This document shows, piece by piece, positions 33,410 to 44,060 of a DNA stretch of 64,000 bases. The notes below the pieces were generated by a model. That model saw only the letters and a program-made list of their open reading frames with translations, was not told where the DNA came from and made no database searches. The stretch lies in assembly GCF_018873765.1 (NCBI RefSeq), contig NC_057919.1, forward strand, positions 61,642,484 to 61,706,483, read 5' to 3'. Origin of the DNA: Telopea speciosissima. Lineage: Eukaryota; Streptophyta; Magnoliopsida; Proteales; Proteaceae. Position 1 is the first letter of the stretch. Each line of letters opens with the position of its first letter. The position numbers and the translations under genes are program-made.

Positions 33410-34310
33410 TATTGTAGATAAGTCACAATTGCTTGCTAGTCTGATCCACCACCAATTGATCATAATCTTCAGAAATCTCTTTCAATAATGCTGACCGTAT
33501 AGCCAATGTTTCACTCACAATAGCAATGTGAACTTGATAAGGCATAGACATAACACACAATATATCACCATGATGATTCCTTACAGACCAACCCCAAACC
33601 ACCCGAATTAGAGTTATGCTTTAAAGAAGCATCACAGTTCACCGTAACCCAATTCGGTTTTGGTGGCTCTCAATTAGGGGTGTAAATGAACAGCCGAAAT
33701 CCGTTTCCGTATCTGTTTAGCACTATCCGAATCCGTCCGATAGCTAAATGGATGCGGATATGGATAGGCTATAGCTATCCGAAAAGCTATATTTGCATGT
33801 AAACGGATAAAGTATCCGATCCGTATCCGTGTCCGTATCCAGTTAGCACTATCCGAATCTGTCTGATAGCTAATCGGATGTGGATGTGGATATAGCACTA
33901 TCCGAGCTGAATCCGATCCGTTTACAACCCTACTCTCAATGCATAGTTCACTCCAAAGGTTGTGTGGTTGTTGTCACAACTCTTTCGCCACCGATATCAA
34001 ACACTGATCTCCTGACTTCAAAAGCTTTGGCAGAGGATAGAATAACATCTTAAGGACTTCATGTTTTCCGCCCAAAAATAAAATCACCCCTTAATAACCA
34101 AATATACCATAAAATGAATGTTGCAAGGGTGAGTAGTCGAAGATTCTCCTCCTTGCCATAGATAGAGAAAGACTTTCAATCCAGAATGATAGACGAAATA
34201 TGGAAGCCACTTTGAGATGGAACAACATATCCCATACTACTGCCAAACCAAGCCACCTTAGCAAAGCTACAACTAAGCAGAATATGAGATATAGTTTCAT
34301 TTGATACGAT
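33410..34310 (-). pseudogene. LINE tail relic (zf-RVT end and RNase H), split by a MITE
   Basis: On the minus strand, 34,310-34,040 reads HILLSCSFAKVAWFGS and then, in another frame, FILWYIWLLRGDFIFGRK, the usual end of the zf-RVT region. After the 258-bp hAT MITE, 33,660-33,420 reads PNWVTVNCDASLKHNSNSGG and SETLAIRSALLKE, the first catalytic Asp and the Glu helix of an RVT_3 RNase H. Frameshifts and stops are present. The MITE sits in the linker between the two domains. Confidence 0.7.
33675..33932. mobile_element. hAT-like MITE inserted in the LINE relic
   Basis: 258 bp. Starts TAGGGGTGTAAATG and ends GTTTACAACCCTA. Flanked by a perfect 8-bp duplication CTCTCAAT (33,667-33,674 and 33,933-33,940). 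The interior is rich in ATCCG units, like the 31.7-kb element, so both belong to one family. Confidence 0.93.
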
Positions 34311-34429
34311 ATGATCGAGATATAATAATCAATATCAATGCCACAGTACTACAAGCACACATCGATTCTGTCGTAATTCCGTTCGCCAAAGAGTGCGCAT
34401 TGAGAGGGAATCTTCTTTTATATTTTCTT

Positions 34430-34620
34430 CTCTTCTTGTTGGGTTCGCCTTGCAATGAATAATAATCACCTCCAATTCATTGCCTGCTTTCAATTTCTTC
34501 CAATTCTTCACATAGGAGAAAAAATGACGATTTGCCTGTCCCTTAATTTTTTCAATTTCATCTAATAGGGGGACATAAATGATCATTTTTATTTTTTGAT
34601 AAATAAAAATGACCACCTTA
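34430..34620. repeat. dispersed repeat related to 35,440-35,600
   Basis: Both stretches share the order CACCTCCAATT..., GCCTGCTTTCAATT..., TTCTTCACATAGGAG and AAAAATGACGAT with many substitutions. Nature unknown. Confidence 0.4.
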
Positions 34621-35049
34621 CCTCCTGCCCAAAGAATTGGATTTACCTCTCTCTCTATTTGAGGGAAGATAAAAAATTGACGGACAGACAAAATGAGGTG
34701 ATATTTTTCCAAAGAAGATTTAGAGATCTCATCAAATGCAATTCTTCATGCAGAAATGGCGTCGAAAAGGCCAAAAAATTAGCAAAAAATAAAAAATAAA
34801 AGAGACAGAGAGAGACGTGGGTAAAGAGAAGATGAGTGGGTGGGAAAGTGATTTGACAACTTTGTTTTTCTTTTTTTTTTTAGGATAAGTGATTTGACAA
34901 CTTGAATGACATTCTAAGTGTAATTAATGGAGTCATCCTGAATCCTGACATTTAATCCCATTGATGTCCTTTGATGTTCTTTTTTCCTAAAGTGGGTTTC
35001 ACTTATGGCTTTGGAATTATCTTTTAGTTTCTGTTTTGCATTTTAGTTT

Positions 35050-35383
35050 GGGTAAATTACACGTCACCTTCTCATTTTCAAACGAAAATCAGATCATTCT
35101 ATGATTTTTTCACAAAACTTAAATGACCTGGTAATTATTGATATGAAAAATTGAAAGGATTATTTTATCCTCCAATTAAGACATTAGAATTAAATTTACA
35201 ATAGTACTTTTCTTTTATTTTTAACATTGGTCAAAGGTAATTTAAGAATTTAAATTTATTTAACTGACATCGTCACTTAACAGCATAAAATTAACTATAA
35301 AGACTAATTTGTCATATTAGAGTCTAAATCAGAGGGTGATTTGAGTTTCATTTAAAAATCAAGGGGTGACATGTAATTTACCC
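35050..35383. mobile_element. Mutator-like MITE
   Basis: 334 bp. Ends GGGTAAATTACACGTCACC and complement GGGTAAATTACATGTCACC are inverted with one mismatch. The flanks TTTTAGTTT and TTTTAATCT fit a 9-bp duplication with two changes. Confidence 0.8.
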
Positions 35384-36645
35384 TTTTAATCTTAATTGAA
35401 AATAGATAACAATAGTTTTGTAATAGGTAAAGCTATTTGTAATCCCGAATTTTTATCTCCTCCAATTTGCTACCCGCTTCAATTCCCTTTAATGCTTCAC
35501 ATGAGAGCAAAAATGATCATCCTACCCACTTTTATGTCCAAAATAAAAAACTGATACTCTTACTACATCAGGGATTAAACTGTCATTTCACTTGTACGGT
35601 AGGGTAGAAGAAAAAGTTAAAATTCAAACCGTATGGATATTGGCGTAATTTTATTACCATATGACGTAGACTGTAGAGAGTAGCTTGTAACTGTAAGTCT
35701 GTAATGGAGGAAGCTGCTAGAAATGGCCGGAATAGGCCTGCAATCGGAGAAACCTTCCATTAAATGGTCCGGGACTGGTCGGTTCTGTTACAACAGTTTT
35801 TCTCTTGTTACTGGCTGCAAACTGCCGGAATTGTCTGGAACTGGGAAAAGCATCGCCACGACTCTCTATACCTCTCTCTCTCTGTTTGAAGCCCTCCCCC
35901 CTCATTTCAATGTTCAAAGTCCTAGGCGGAAAACCCAAAACTGCATTTTTCATAAGAGAAGAAGAGAAGAAAGGGGCGCACAACCCAGGCCATGTTCACG
36001 TCTCCATGATTCCCGATACAGAGTATCTCAGGGGTTCCATGGTTGTGGTTCACTCTTTTCAATCTGAGCCATTTTTATGACTCGATACAGGGTATCAATG
36101 TTTATCGCTGGTTCATGAGTTTTGTAAAGTAGAGAGAGATTGTTGATAGAGAACCATTTGGCTAAGTGAATTAGTTCAAGCTTTAAGGGAACTTGTGAGA
36201 AACCCAAAGTACAACCGTAGACAATGGTTTCATGATTCTCTAATCAAATACTCTTTGTCTTCAAAATTTCAAGTGTAGCGGCTATAGCTGAAGTGAGAAC
36301 TGTAACCTCCTTAACATCTACTGCTCATGCATTATAGAAAACTGAAAAAGGAAGTAGAACAGAGGATGGTGAATCATCCATGCCCCTCAAGACTCTGACC
36401 CCTGTTTTTATGTCTACTTACCATCTATCTCTTCTTCGTCTTATCTTCTGTGAGTTTCTTGATTTAAATCATCATCCAAATCCACATGAAAATTCTTCTT
36501 TAATTTTCCATCATATCTCTAAACGATTAAAACAACTGAAAAAAAAAAAAAAAAAAAAAAAAGAATTTCATGGGGATTTGAGGTTTACCCAAAAAGAAGA
36601 AGAAGCTTCGATCAGAATGGCCTATGGACAACTAGTTTGAGGAAC
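35384..36645. other. intergenic DNA with unrecognised open frames
   Basis: Contains the second copy of the dispersed repeat (about 35,440-35,600), a GC-richer patch with a 114-codon frame at 35,723-36,067 that matches no family I know, and an A-run at 36,540-36,562. The open frame has no visible domain and is not called as a gene, though an unrecognised first exon cannot be excluded. Confidence 0.35.
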
Positions 36646-37220
36646 TGTTACGATCATAGGTTGATGTTTTATGGTATTCTGATAGTTTGTTAGTGTAGAT
36701 GGGTAATTTGCTAGAAATAGGTTTTATATAATGTAAGGGACTAGTTGTAAAAGGGTAATCAAGAATTAATCAAAACCCTTCTCTCATCCCTGTTCTAGGA
36801 GGCCGATACCCTCGTAGCAGCATTTCCCTTCCCCTTCTACTTTTTCCAATTTAATTTCTTTCCTTCCCCAGTCTTAGGTTCCTACATTGGTGCTTTCATT
36901 GAGAGCTTCCTTCACAGCCATGGAGGAAACTCGTACAATAAGAATGAGGAGCCAGTGACGGTGCAGCAGTCCCTGACCAAGCTCCACTTGCTCCTCGACT
37001 CCATCGATGCTAAGCTTTGCCGTCTCTTCCCTGTTTATGCTGCCATAGCCCCTCCACCTTGTCCGGTTGGCTTCGTAACCTTCTTTGAGTTGCCTGTGAG
37101 AGCCGAGGTCCCGACGACATTGACGGAGGAGAAACAGGCGTTTTAAGAGGAAGAAACCAAGGACCATGAAGACCTGCCAGTCACGAACTCTGTGGAGAGT
37201 CCAGCCCCTGAAGCCGAGCC
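36646..37220 (+). mobile_element. truncated Gypsy-like element: LTR plus gag leader
   Basis: 36,646-36,886 has LTR form (TGTTACGATC...TTCCTACA, 241 bp). It is followed directly by TTGGTGCTTTCATTGAGAGC, a leader I associate with plant Gypsy elements, and then an ATG frame that stops after 12 codons. Another frame (LTKLHLLLDSID, 36,955-37,146) resembles a gag N-terminus. No pol and no second LTR were found. The sequence passes into a LINE tail at about 37,225. Confidence 0.55.
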
Positions 37221-37224
37221 GCTT

Positions 37225-38121
37225 CCTTCTTCGATTTTGCTTCAATGTCCTTATGCCCAGGTAACTTGGTTCGGCTCCCCCCTCTCCTTGAAGCTGATGT
37301 CTTCCTCAGTGTTCTCTTTCTCAGACTGGATTGTAAAGTGGAGAGGATTTTCTTCGATGGGGAAAGGTGCTGGAAGGGAGTTGGAATGTTTGGTCATTGG
37401 TGTCCCATTTAGCCTGGTACCTGTGGAAGTCTAGAAATGATTTAGCATTTGGTAAGGAGGTCTGGTCTCCTACTGAAGTAGTTGCAGCCACTGTTCAAGC
37501 CCAAAAGGAATTTCTAAACTCATGCCAACCTCCAAAGAAACCTATTATCAATACTCATGAGTGTACCAATCTTCCGAAGAGATGGAACCCTCCCATTAGA
37601 CCCTGCTTAAAAATTAATTGTGATGCTTCTAAAGATCTAAAGAGCAGCAAAGGTAGTTTGGGGATTATTATTAGAGATTGGGATGGAAACCCAATTGTGG
37701 TCAAATCAGAAATGGGTCATTTCTCTGATATTTAAGTGGGAGAAGTGCTTGCTCTGCGGAATGGGCTCTTAGAAGGCATTGCTCAAGCAGCTGATCATCT
37801 GATCCTGGAATCCGATAGCAAGGTTGTTGTATCTTTACTTGTTAACTCAAGTAGCCTGGTCCCGATAAATCTCTCATCGATTATATCGGATATCAGGAAT
37901 CTAGCAACCTTCCCAATTTTTTGTAGATTTGTCTATATTCCTAGAGTAGCCAATGGTGTGGTAGATGCTCTAGTTAGGAAGGTCCTGTCTATGTAATGTA
38001 GGACAGTATGGTCAAACTCCACTTCATGGCTTAAGTAGAGTTGTATTTTTTGGAGCCATGCGCTCTATATTTGATAATCAATGAATCTCTTTTTATCAAA
38101 AACAAAACAAAACAAAAAAAA
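37225..38121 (+). pseudogene. LINE tail: zf-RVT end and RNase H, frameshifted
   Basis: Reads ILLQCPYAQVTWFGSPLSL (37,216-37,290 frame), then shifts frame to WYLWKSRNDLAFGKEVW (from about 37,410). The RNase H follows: CLKINCDASKDLKSSKGSLG, GIIIRDWDGNPIV, GEVLALRNGLLEG, LILESDSKVV and YIPRVANGVVDALVRK. The Asp/Glu/Asp catalytic positions remain, but a stop (37,733-37,735) and frameshifts break it. The 3' end runs into CAAAACAAAACAAAAAAAAA, consistent with the A-rich tail of a LINE. Confidence 0.85.
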
Positions 38122-39369
38122 AGAGATAAGGAACACATCTTATTATCACAAATATATGAACTATTAAATTGTAGCCTTACTTTTTTGTTCATTATGTTAT
38201 TCCCCAAAAGTTATTTAATGTAGGAGGAATTTTTATCATTTTACGTATAAACTCCATATACATAATGTTATAAATTGCATCAAATGTTACATTAAATGAT
38301 TAAAAAAAAACATTTTTTTACCTTTGCATTAAATAGCTTTTAAAAATAAAAGAAGAGGCCAAAAAAAAAAAAAAAAAAAAAAAAAGATCAACCTTGTCAC
38401 GAGTTCACAACTCACAACAAGATTTTCCCTTTCAAATAAAATATAAAAAAAAGAAAAGGTTTATCCAAATAATTAGGATCTTTTTCACACTATGTGAGAA
38501 ACCATTTAAGCGTATTTTATTAGTACATTCTTTTATATAGCTTGTCTAGAGAACCCTCTCCCACATAGAGAAGGTGAAAGTTTTCCTCCACCGTTATTCA
38601 AGGAAAAATAAAACACCCGTTAGGATCATCATTATGGTGTAGATTCTGTTCTTTGCCATGTGGGATTGACACATCAATTTAAGGTGGCAAAGAAACCTAA
38701 TTCTGAACTGCAGTTCATAGTTTCTTCTCTTCGCAAACAGAATTACAATAGAAAGTACTTCAACTCCGTTTGGTTAGTTGGAAAATTAAAAGAAAGAAAA
38801 ATAAAACTTTCAAACAAAATAGAAAACTTTTAATTTATTAATTTTGATTTTGAGAAATGTTCTCTGTATGAGATGCATGTGACGCCCAAACATAGTCCTA
38901 TGAAAGACTGAAATTTAATCTCTCAATATGCGAGCGCGCGGCCCCTGCGCTCCCCCAATAGAAAACGGTCTACTTTTTTTGGGTTTTTTTTTCAAACTTT
39001 TGTCGATCTTCTTCACTCACGGAAAGCAGGAACCCACATGGCCGTCAGTCTAGCCTAGTTTGGATGCCATGATTTATGAATTTAGAAAGGAAACAGTTAT
39101 CAATGTCTGACTTCTCTGGAAGCTGCCGAAGCTTCACAGACTGTTCGCCCTGGCTGCTGAAGCAGCTGGACTAGTCACCCACCCAGAGCAAGCCAGTCCC
39201 ACGGCAGAAGAACTTCGCTTACCACTCTGCTTCATTGTATCCTTCCCTCAATATCATTCAAATTCCTGTTTTGCAGGTCAGACCCAACAAGCTATCGTCA
39301 AGAAGGGTAGGTAGAAGAAGGGAAAATGCAAAGTTGCATCACTACGTGCTGAAACCCAAGAGCCCTCTC
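38122..39369 (+). other. upstream region of the RKF3-like gene
   Basis: AT-rich, with a 25-A run at 38,361-38,385. The last 300 bp are GC-richer and likely hold the promoter and 5' UTR. TTTTGCAG|GTCAG at about 39,270 looks like a splice acceptor, so a 5' UTR intron is possible. Confidence 0.4.
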
Positions 39370-41280
39370 ATGTCCCTCTTCCATTTCTCTATTTTGCTCG
39401 TGGTGTTGGGTTTGGGTTCTCCTGTTTTCAACTCTGGTTTTGTAATTGGGCGTGGAATCCCACATAGGAAGCTTGCAGACGCTTCATGTCCTTTAGACTT
39501 CGATGCTCTACGCAATCTCATTGAAGGTTCGAACCAGCCTGATCTTCCCAATGTCTACTCCAAGTGTCAATACGTTCTTCAAGGCCTCCGTCTTGTTGAA
39601 TCCTTGTATATTCAAACCAGTGGGTTCTTTCTTCCTCCCTTAAATGCCTCTGATTCGTGTTGGGTTTCATATCAATCCTTGATCAATGAACTCGTTATTC
39701 CCAATTTCGACATTCGCTCCTCCTGCGGATTCCAAACCAACTGGATTTCGGAGGGGTGCATGAATATTACGTCTCGCTTGCAGTTTGAATCCATAGTTAA
39801 CGAGTCCTCTTTGCAGACCGTCCGGCATTCCTGCAATCAGTCGCTTGTGAATGGATCTCCCTGCGCTTCGTGCACTACTAGCCTGTCGAGTCTCCAGGCA
39901 GCTTACCTGCCCGGTCCTCAGGTTGGGAACGTGTCTTCCTGTACCGGGTACCCCTCTATCTATGCTGCTGGTATCGTTAATCGCTTTGGGCCGACCGACA
40001 CGGGGACTGCCATGTGTTTGTTCTCCCTTGATTTCTCTTCCTCTGCTTCGAGCAGCAAGGGACACACGACGCTGATTTATGGGGTTTCGATCGGTGGCGG
40101 TGTTTGTTTGCTGGGTGCAATTGTGGGCTTTTGGTTTCTATGGAAAAGGCACAAGAAACGGAAGAGGAAGAAGAAGATGTTTATCAAAGTTACTGAGAAG
40201 AGTTCAGTTTCGGGGTTGGAATCGATCAGTGGGAGTACGACTCTTATTAAGTTCACAATCGAGCAAATCAAACATGCTACGAAGAATTTCTCTAGGGATA
40301 ACATAATTGGCAAGGGAGGCTATGGGAATGTTTATAAGGGAATTCTAGCAGACGGGTCTGAGGTTGCATTGAAGAGGTTCAAGAACTGCTCTGCTGCTGG
40401 GGATGCCGACTTCACCCATGAAGTAGAGGTTATTGCCAGTGTTAGGCATGTAAACCTTGTCGCTCTCAGGGGATACTGCACTGCAACAACTCCTTACGAA
40501 GGCCACCAGAGGATAATCGTCTGTGATTTGATGCGTAATGGAAGCCTCCATGACCATCTGTTTGGATCATCAGACAAGAAGCTTAGTTGGCCAGTCCGGC
40601 AGAAAATTGCCCTTGGGACGGCGAGGGGGTTGGCTTACTTGCATTACGGGGCACAACCAGCTATCATCCATAGGGATATAAAGGCTAGTAATATCCTCTT
40701 GGATGAGATGTTTGAACCAAAAGTGGCAGACTTTGGCTTGGCCAAGTTTGCTCCGGAGGGGATGACCCATATGAGCACCAGGGTGGCTGGGACACTGGGT
40801 TATGTTGCTCCTGAGTATGCTCTGTATGGGCAATTAACAGAGAGAAGTGATGTTTACAGCTATGGGGTTGTGCTTCTTGAGCTTTTGAGTGGGAAGAAGG
40901 CACTTGTTAATGCTAAGGATGGCCAGAACTCCCTTGTGGCGGATTGGGCTTGGTCCCTGGTGAAAAAAGGGAGACCTCTGGATGTCATCGAGGATGGCAT
41001 GCCTGAGTTGGGTGCTAATGAAGTCATGGAAAAGTATGTCCGGGTTGCTGTTCTTTCTTCTCATCCACAGTTATATCATAGGCCTACTATGGATCAGATT
41101 GTGAAGATTTTGGAAACTGACCTTCCAGTTCCCACAATAGCTGAACGTCCTGTTCCTCTTGTGGCGGAGATTGACGAGATTGAGAGATCAGCGAGTAGTA
41201 GTGGCTCAGGTCAGCTGTCTAGTCCTGCTGGTTACCAGTCCTTTACCATAGAGGGCAACAATTTAAGTTCTGAACATTAG
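39370..41280 (+). CDS. RKF3: RKF3-like receptor Ser/Thr kinase with SPARK-type ectodomain
   Basis: A plasma-membrane receptor-like kinase encoded without introns, as in Arabidopsis RKF3. I chose the Met at 39,370, which gives 636 residues and a signal peptide (MSLFHFSILLVVLGLG). An in-frame Met 45 codons upstream would bury that signal. The ectodomain (about 38-225) begins at CPLDFDALRNL and is Cys-rich with several N-glycosylation sites. It fits the SPARK domain and includes GFFLPPLNASDSCW. A membrane span (about 235-258) precedes a basic stop-transfer run. The kinase domain has GKGGYGNVYKG (314-324), Lys335, HRDIKASNILL (434-444), DFG (454-456) and APE (480-482). All catalytic residues are present, so it should be active. 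The tail SSSGSGQLSSPAGYQSF strongly resembles RKF3. Ligand and pathway are unknown. Confidence 0.95.
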   Translation: MSLFHFSILLVVLGLGSPVFNSGFVIGRGIPHRKLADASCPLDFDALRNLIEGSNQPDLPNVYSKCQYVLQGLRLVESLYIQTSGFFLPPLNASDSCWVSYQSLINELVIPNFDIRSSCGFQTNWISEGCMNITSRLQFESIVNESSLQTVRHSCNQSLVNGSPCASCTTSLSSLQAAYLPGPQVGNVSSCTGYPSIYAAGIVNRFGPTDTGTAMCLFSLDFSSSASSSKGHTTLIYGVSIGGGVCLLGAIVGFWFLWKRHKKRKRKKKMFIKVTEKSSVSGLESISGSTTLIKFTIEQIKHATKNFSRDNIIGKGGYGNVYKGILADGSEVALKRFKNCSAAGDADFTHEVEVIASVRHVNLVALRGYCTATTPYEGHQRIIVCDLMRNGSLHDHLFGSSDKKLSWPVRQKIALGTARGLAYLHYGAQPAIIHRDIKASNILLDEMFEPKVADFGLAKFAPEGMTHMSTRVAGTLGYVAPEYALYGQLTERSDVYSYGVVLLELLSGKKALVNAKDGQNSLVADWAWSLVKKGRPLDVIEDGMPELGANEVMEKYVRVAVLSSHPQLYHRPTMDQIVKILETDLPVPTIAERPVPLVAEIDEIERSASSSGSGQLSSPAGYQSFTIEGNNLSSEH

Positions 41281-42686
41281 GCAGAAGAAGCAACCTCATT
41301 GCTCCAGAGCCAAACAATGGAATTAGATAGTCTGACATGAAGTTGTCATCACCAACTCTCCAATATTACTTGCTTCCATTCATGGTATGCTTGCCCTGCT
41401 TCATTTGTGGTTTGTAAGATTGACCTATTCATGAATAGGAATTATGACTGTTGTAAAGACAAAATACAGGAAAATTCTTTTCCATTTTAAGAGAAATACT
41501 GCATAAATTGTAAATATTTCATAGTCAAGTTCCTTTATTTGTTCATTATTATAATTTTTCTATGATACAATCTATATTTTCTTAACTTGGGATCTTGAGG
41601 GCTAACAGTTGAAACAATGTTGGTCTTGCAATACTATTGAAGTATGAAAATTCATGATGGTTCACAAGAAGACTTAATTAGATGCTGTGGATTTGGTTTT
41701 GCCTGGTTGAAAGAGATACAGAAAGAGGGTTGATCAGTTATTTGATACTACTTTCACGGCAATAATAGTGATAAAAATGCACTAACCGGTATGGTTTATC
41801 ATTTAATTTGCTGCCAGAGTTTCCGGCAGTTGTAGAATATGAGCACTTTGCTTTAAACCCGGCAACAAATTCAGCGAGTAGAGAGATGGTTTGAAGGCTA
41901 AAAGGTCTTTATAATGGTCTCCAGGACATTTTATCTGATTATTTCTGGCAATTTGTGGTTTGGTTTAGTTCTCGTTTGGGTATTCTCAAATGTTTGTCGT
42001 TAGAGGCTTAATGCTTCCTCCCCCATGTGAAGTGTAGAAATGCGGCTTGCTTTTCATTTATCAAAGAAAAAAAAAGAAAAAAAAGGTCGCTGGCTTGCTT
42101 TTCTCTTTTGTCTTATTATGTTTTTCTGTTTTATCGATTTCTTATGTTCTAAACATAGCTTGATGGCCCTTTGGTGAATGGTGTAGGAGGCCTCCAAAGC
42201 TGATCTAGATATTGTGCATTTGTAGCAGTGCATTTTGTTATGTGAAAAGCTTTATTATTTCTATCAAGTGTCACAAGGTCTATGTGAAAAGCTTTATTAT
42301 TTCTATCTTAGTCATCCATCCTGGATGCTCTTGATGTATAGTTTTTGGGTGCCTGAGGCCATTATTGCTTCTCAGATGACATGTACTTTCATCTATTTTG
42401 TGTGGGGGGCTATATTTGTATGGATTGAGACATTCTAGGGTCTTTTTTTTCTCTCTCCTTAAAATTCCTAACATGATGTTGATGTGGTGAATTCTCTCTT
42501 TCTGGCTTATGCTAAGTTCGGCCATACTGTGATCTGTAGTGTAAGAGATGCCTTGAAGGCAAACTCAAATTGCTGGCACAAAACATATTTTTCTGTTTAA
42601 CAACGTTACAGGAATGTGAACTGCAGCAAGCTCATGAATATGTTTGAACGTTTTCAGCATGGATTCACTCAGATTGGAATCATATG
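41281..42686 (+). other. 3' flank of the RKF3-like gene
   Basis: Contains the 3' UTR and intergenic DNA. A 27-bp tandem duplication TATGTGAAAAGCTTTATTAT... occurs at 42,239-42,265 and 42,281-42,307 (period 42). No further gene was seen. Confidence 0.4.
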
Positions 42687-42849
42687 CATAGTTGTCACGG
42701 CGGTTAAGCGACCCAAGGCGGTGAAGAGGGTCAAAATTCAAGGCGACACCAATTAGGCAAACAAGGCGTCCAAGGCGCCCGCCTAGGCGGCCAAGGCGCC
42801 CAAGTCGACCAAGGTGCCTGGACGCCTAGGCGCCGCCTTGACAACTATG
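42687..42849. mobile_element. hAT-like MITE
   Basis: 163 bp. Ends CATAGTTGTCACGGCGG and complement CATAGTTGTCAAGGCGG are inverted with one mismatch. A perfect 8-bp duplication ATCATATG flanks it (42,679-42,686 and 42,850-42,857). The interior is GC-rich, built of CAAGGCG/GCCTAGGCG units, and has no coding capacity. Confidence 0.95.
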
Positions 42850-42857
42850 ATCATATG

Positions 42858-44060
42858 GTCAGTGACATGCTAATAATTTCCAAGCCACTTTTGCTACTCT
42901 GTCTGTACCTGACTAACTACAGGTTGCATCAGTTTGAATAGCAATTGCTGTTGGTTCTGATGCAAAACTCATCACGGTCAAGGTTTTCTTTCTGGATGCA
43001 TTGTTTTCTTTTCCTCCTTGCACTGCACGTCCCAAGCTTCCTGTGCTCTCAATGGATATTTAATTGGATGCATTTCTGATAGATGGTGTTACTGTAGACA
43101 AAAATTTGAAAATCTCAGGTTTGGTTTTTGGTGATTAGTCACTAATCCACTTTTACTTGTGCTGACAGTCTTTTGGAGATGCAATTTATGCACAGTACCC
43201 ATTCTGTGGTTGGTGTGGGGAAAGATTACCTTGTAAATTAATGATAAATTTTGCAGAATTAATCAATTGAAGTGGATGGCTCGGCATATGGAAGAATGCA
43301 AGGGGAAGCTTAACTTTCCAACAAAATGTTATGATGCTTGGGCTCTTTTCATCTGATTTTTGTTTCAAATGTCCACACCAATGACCCGGGGGAGGGGGGG
43401 GACAGATATTACTGTCTTTACTATTCTCAGATACTGAAGTTTGTATTCCTGGTGTGGTTTCTTGGGTCATTGTAGTGCTTTTGTAGATGCATCATAACCA
43501 ATTGATCACTATTGCTGCTTCTGACCTGTCTTGACCACTTTTGAAGAGGTTCTTCACACAAGAAATCATGTAAGAGGACACCCTTGTTTTCAATATTCGG
43601 CAATGGATTATCTTAAGCATCTGATGTCTTCAAAGTCTGATAAGAAAACTATTTGAAATCCATGATTGCACAACACTGGAAGTATCCTGAAGCAAGAGGA
43701 GACATAAAAGAAGAAAAAGAGAAAAAAGAAGAAGAGTTTCAGCTGGGAGTCTGATGTGATCACAAAGGCAAGATCAATACTGTATTCATGGAACCCTATT
43801 ATCCCCCCTCCCCCAATTCCAAAATCTGCTTTAGAAATATTTGCTGGGATAATTTCAACATGATATATAACAAACTCAAGCCTTGACTTGTTATAATTCT
43901 GATTAGTTGAGTTTGCATATTAAAATGCTAGTAATAGTCATACAAATCTTGGAGACCCGGATTGCTTTTTCAGATTGACCAGCAGTGAAATTGGCAGCGC
44001 GTTCTGCTAGCCATTCCCATTTCATGAGGAAGGTTTCAAGTTTCAGAAGCTATGATGTAG
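42858..44060. other. intergenic DNA, nothing recognised
   Basis: Both strands were read. Only short chance open frames and a G-run near 43,390-43,400 were seen. Confidence 0.4.

Noticed and set aside
35723..36067. 114-codon plus frame as a gene
   Set aside because: No domain, no splice-supported continuation, and comparable frames exist on the other strand.
39667..41064. Several minus-strand and shifted plus-strand frames over the RKF3-like gene
   Set aside because: All are shadows of the GC-balanced kinase coding sequence, with no independent domain.
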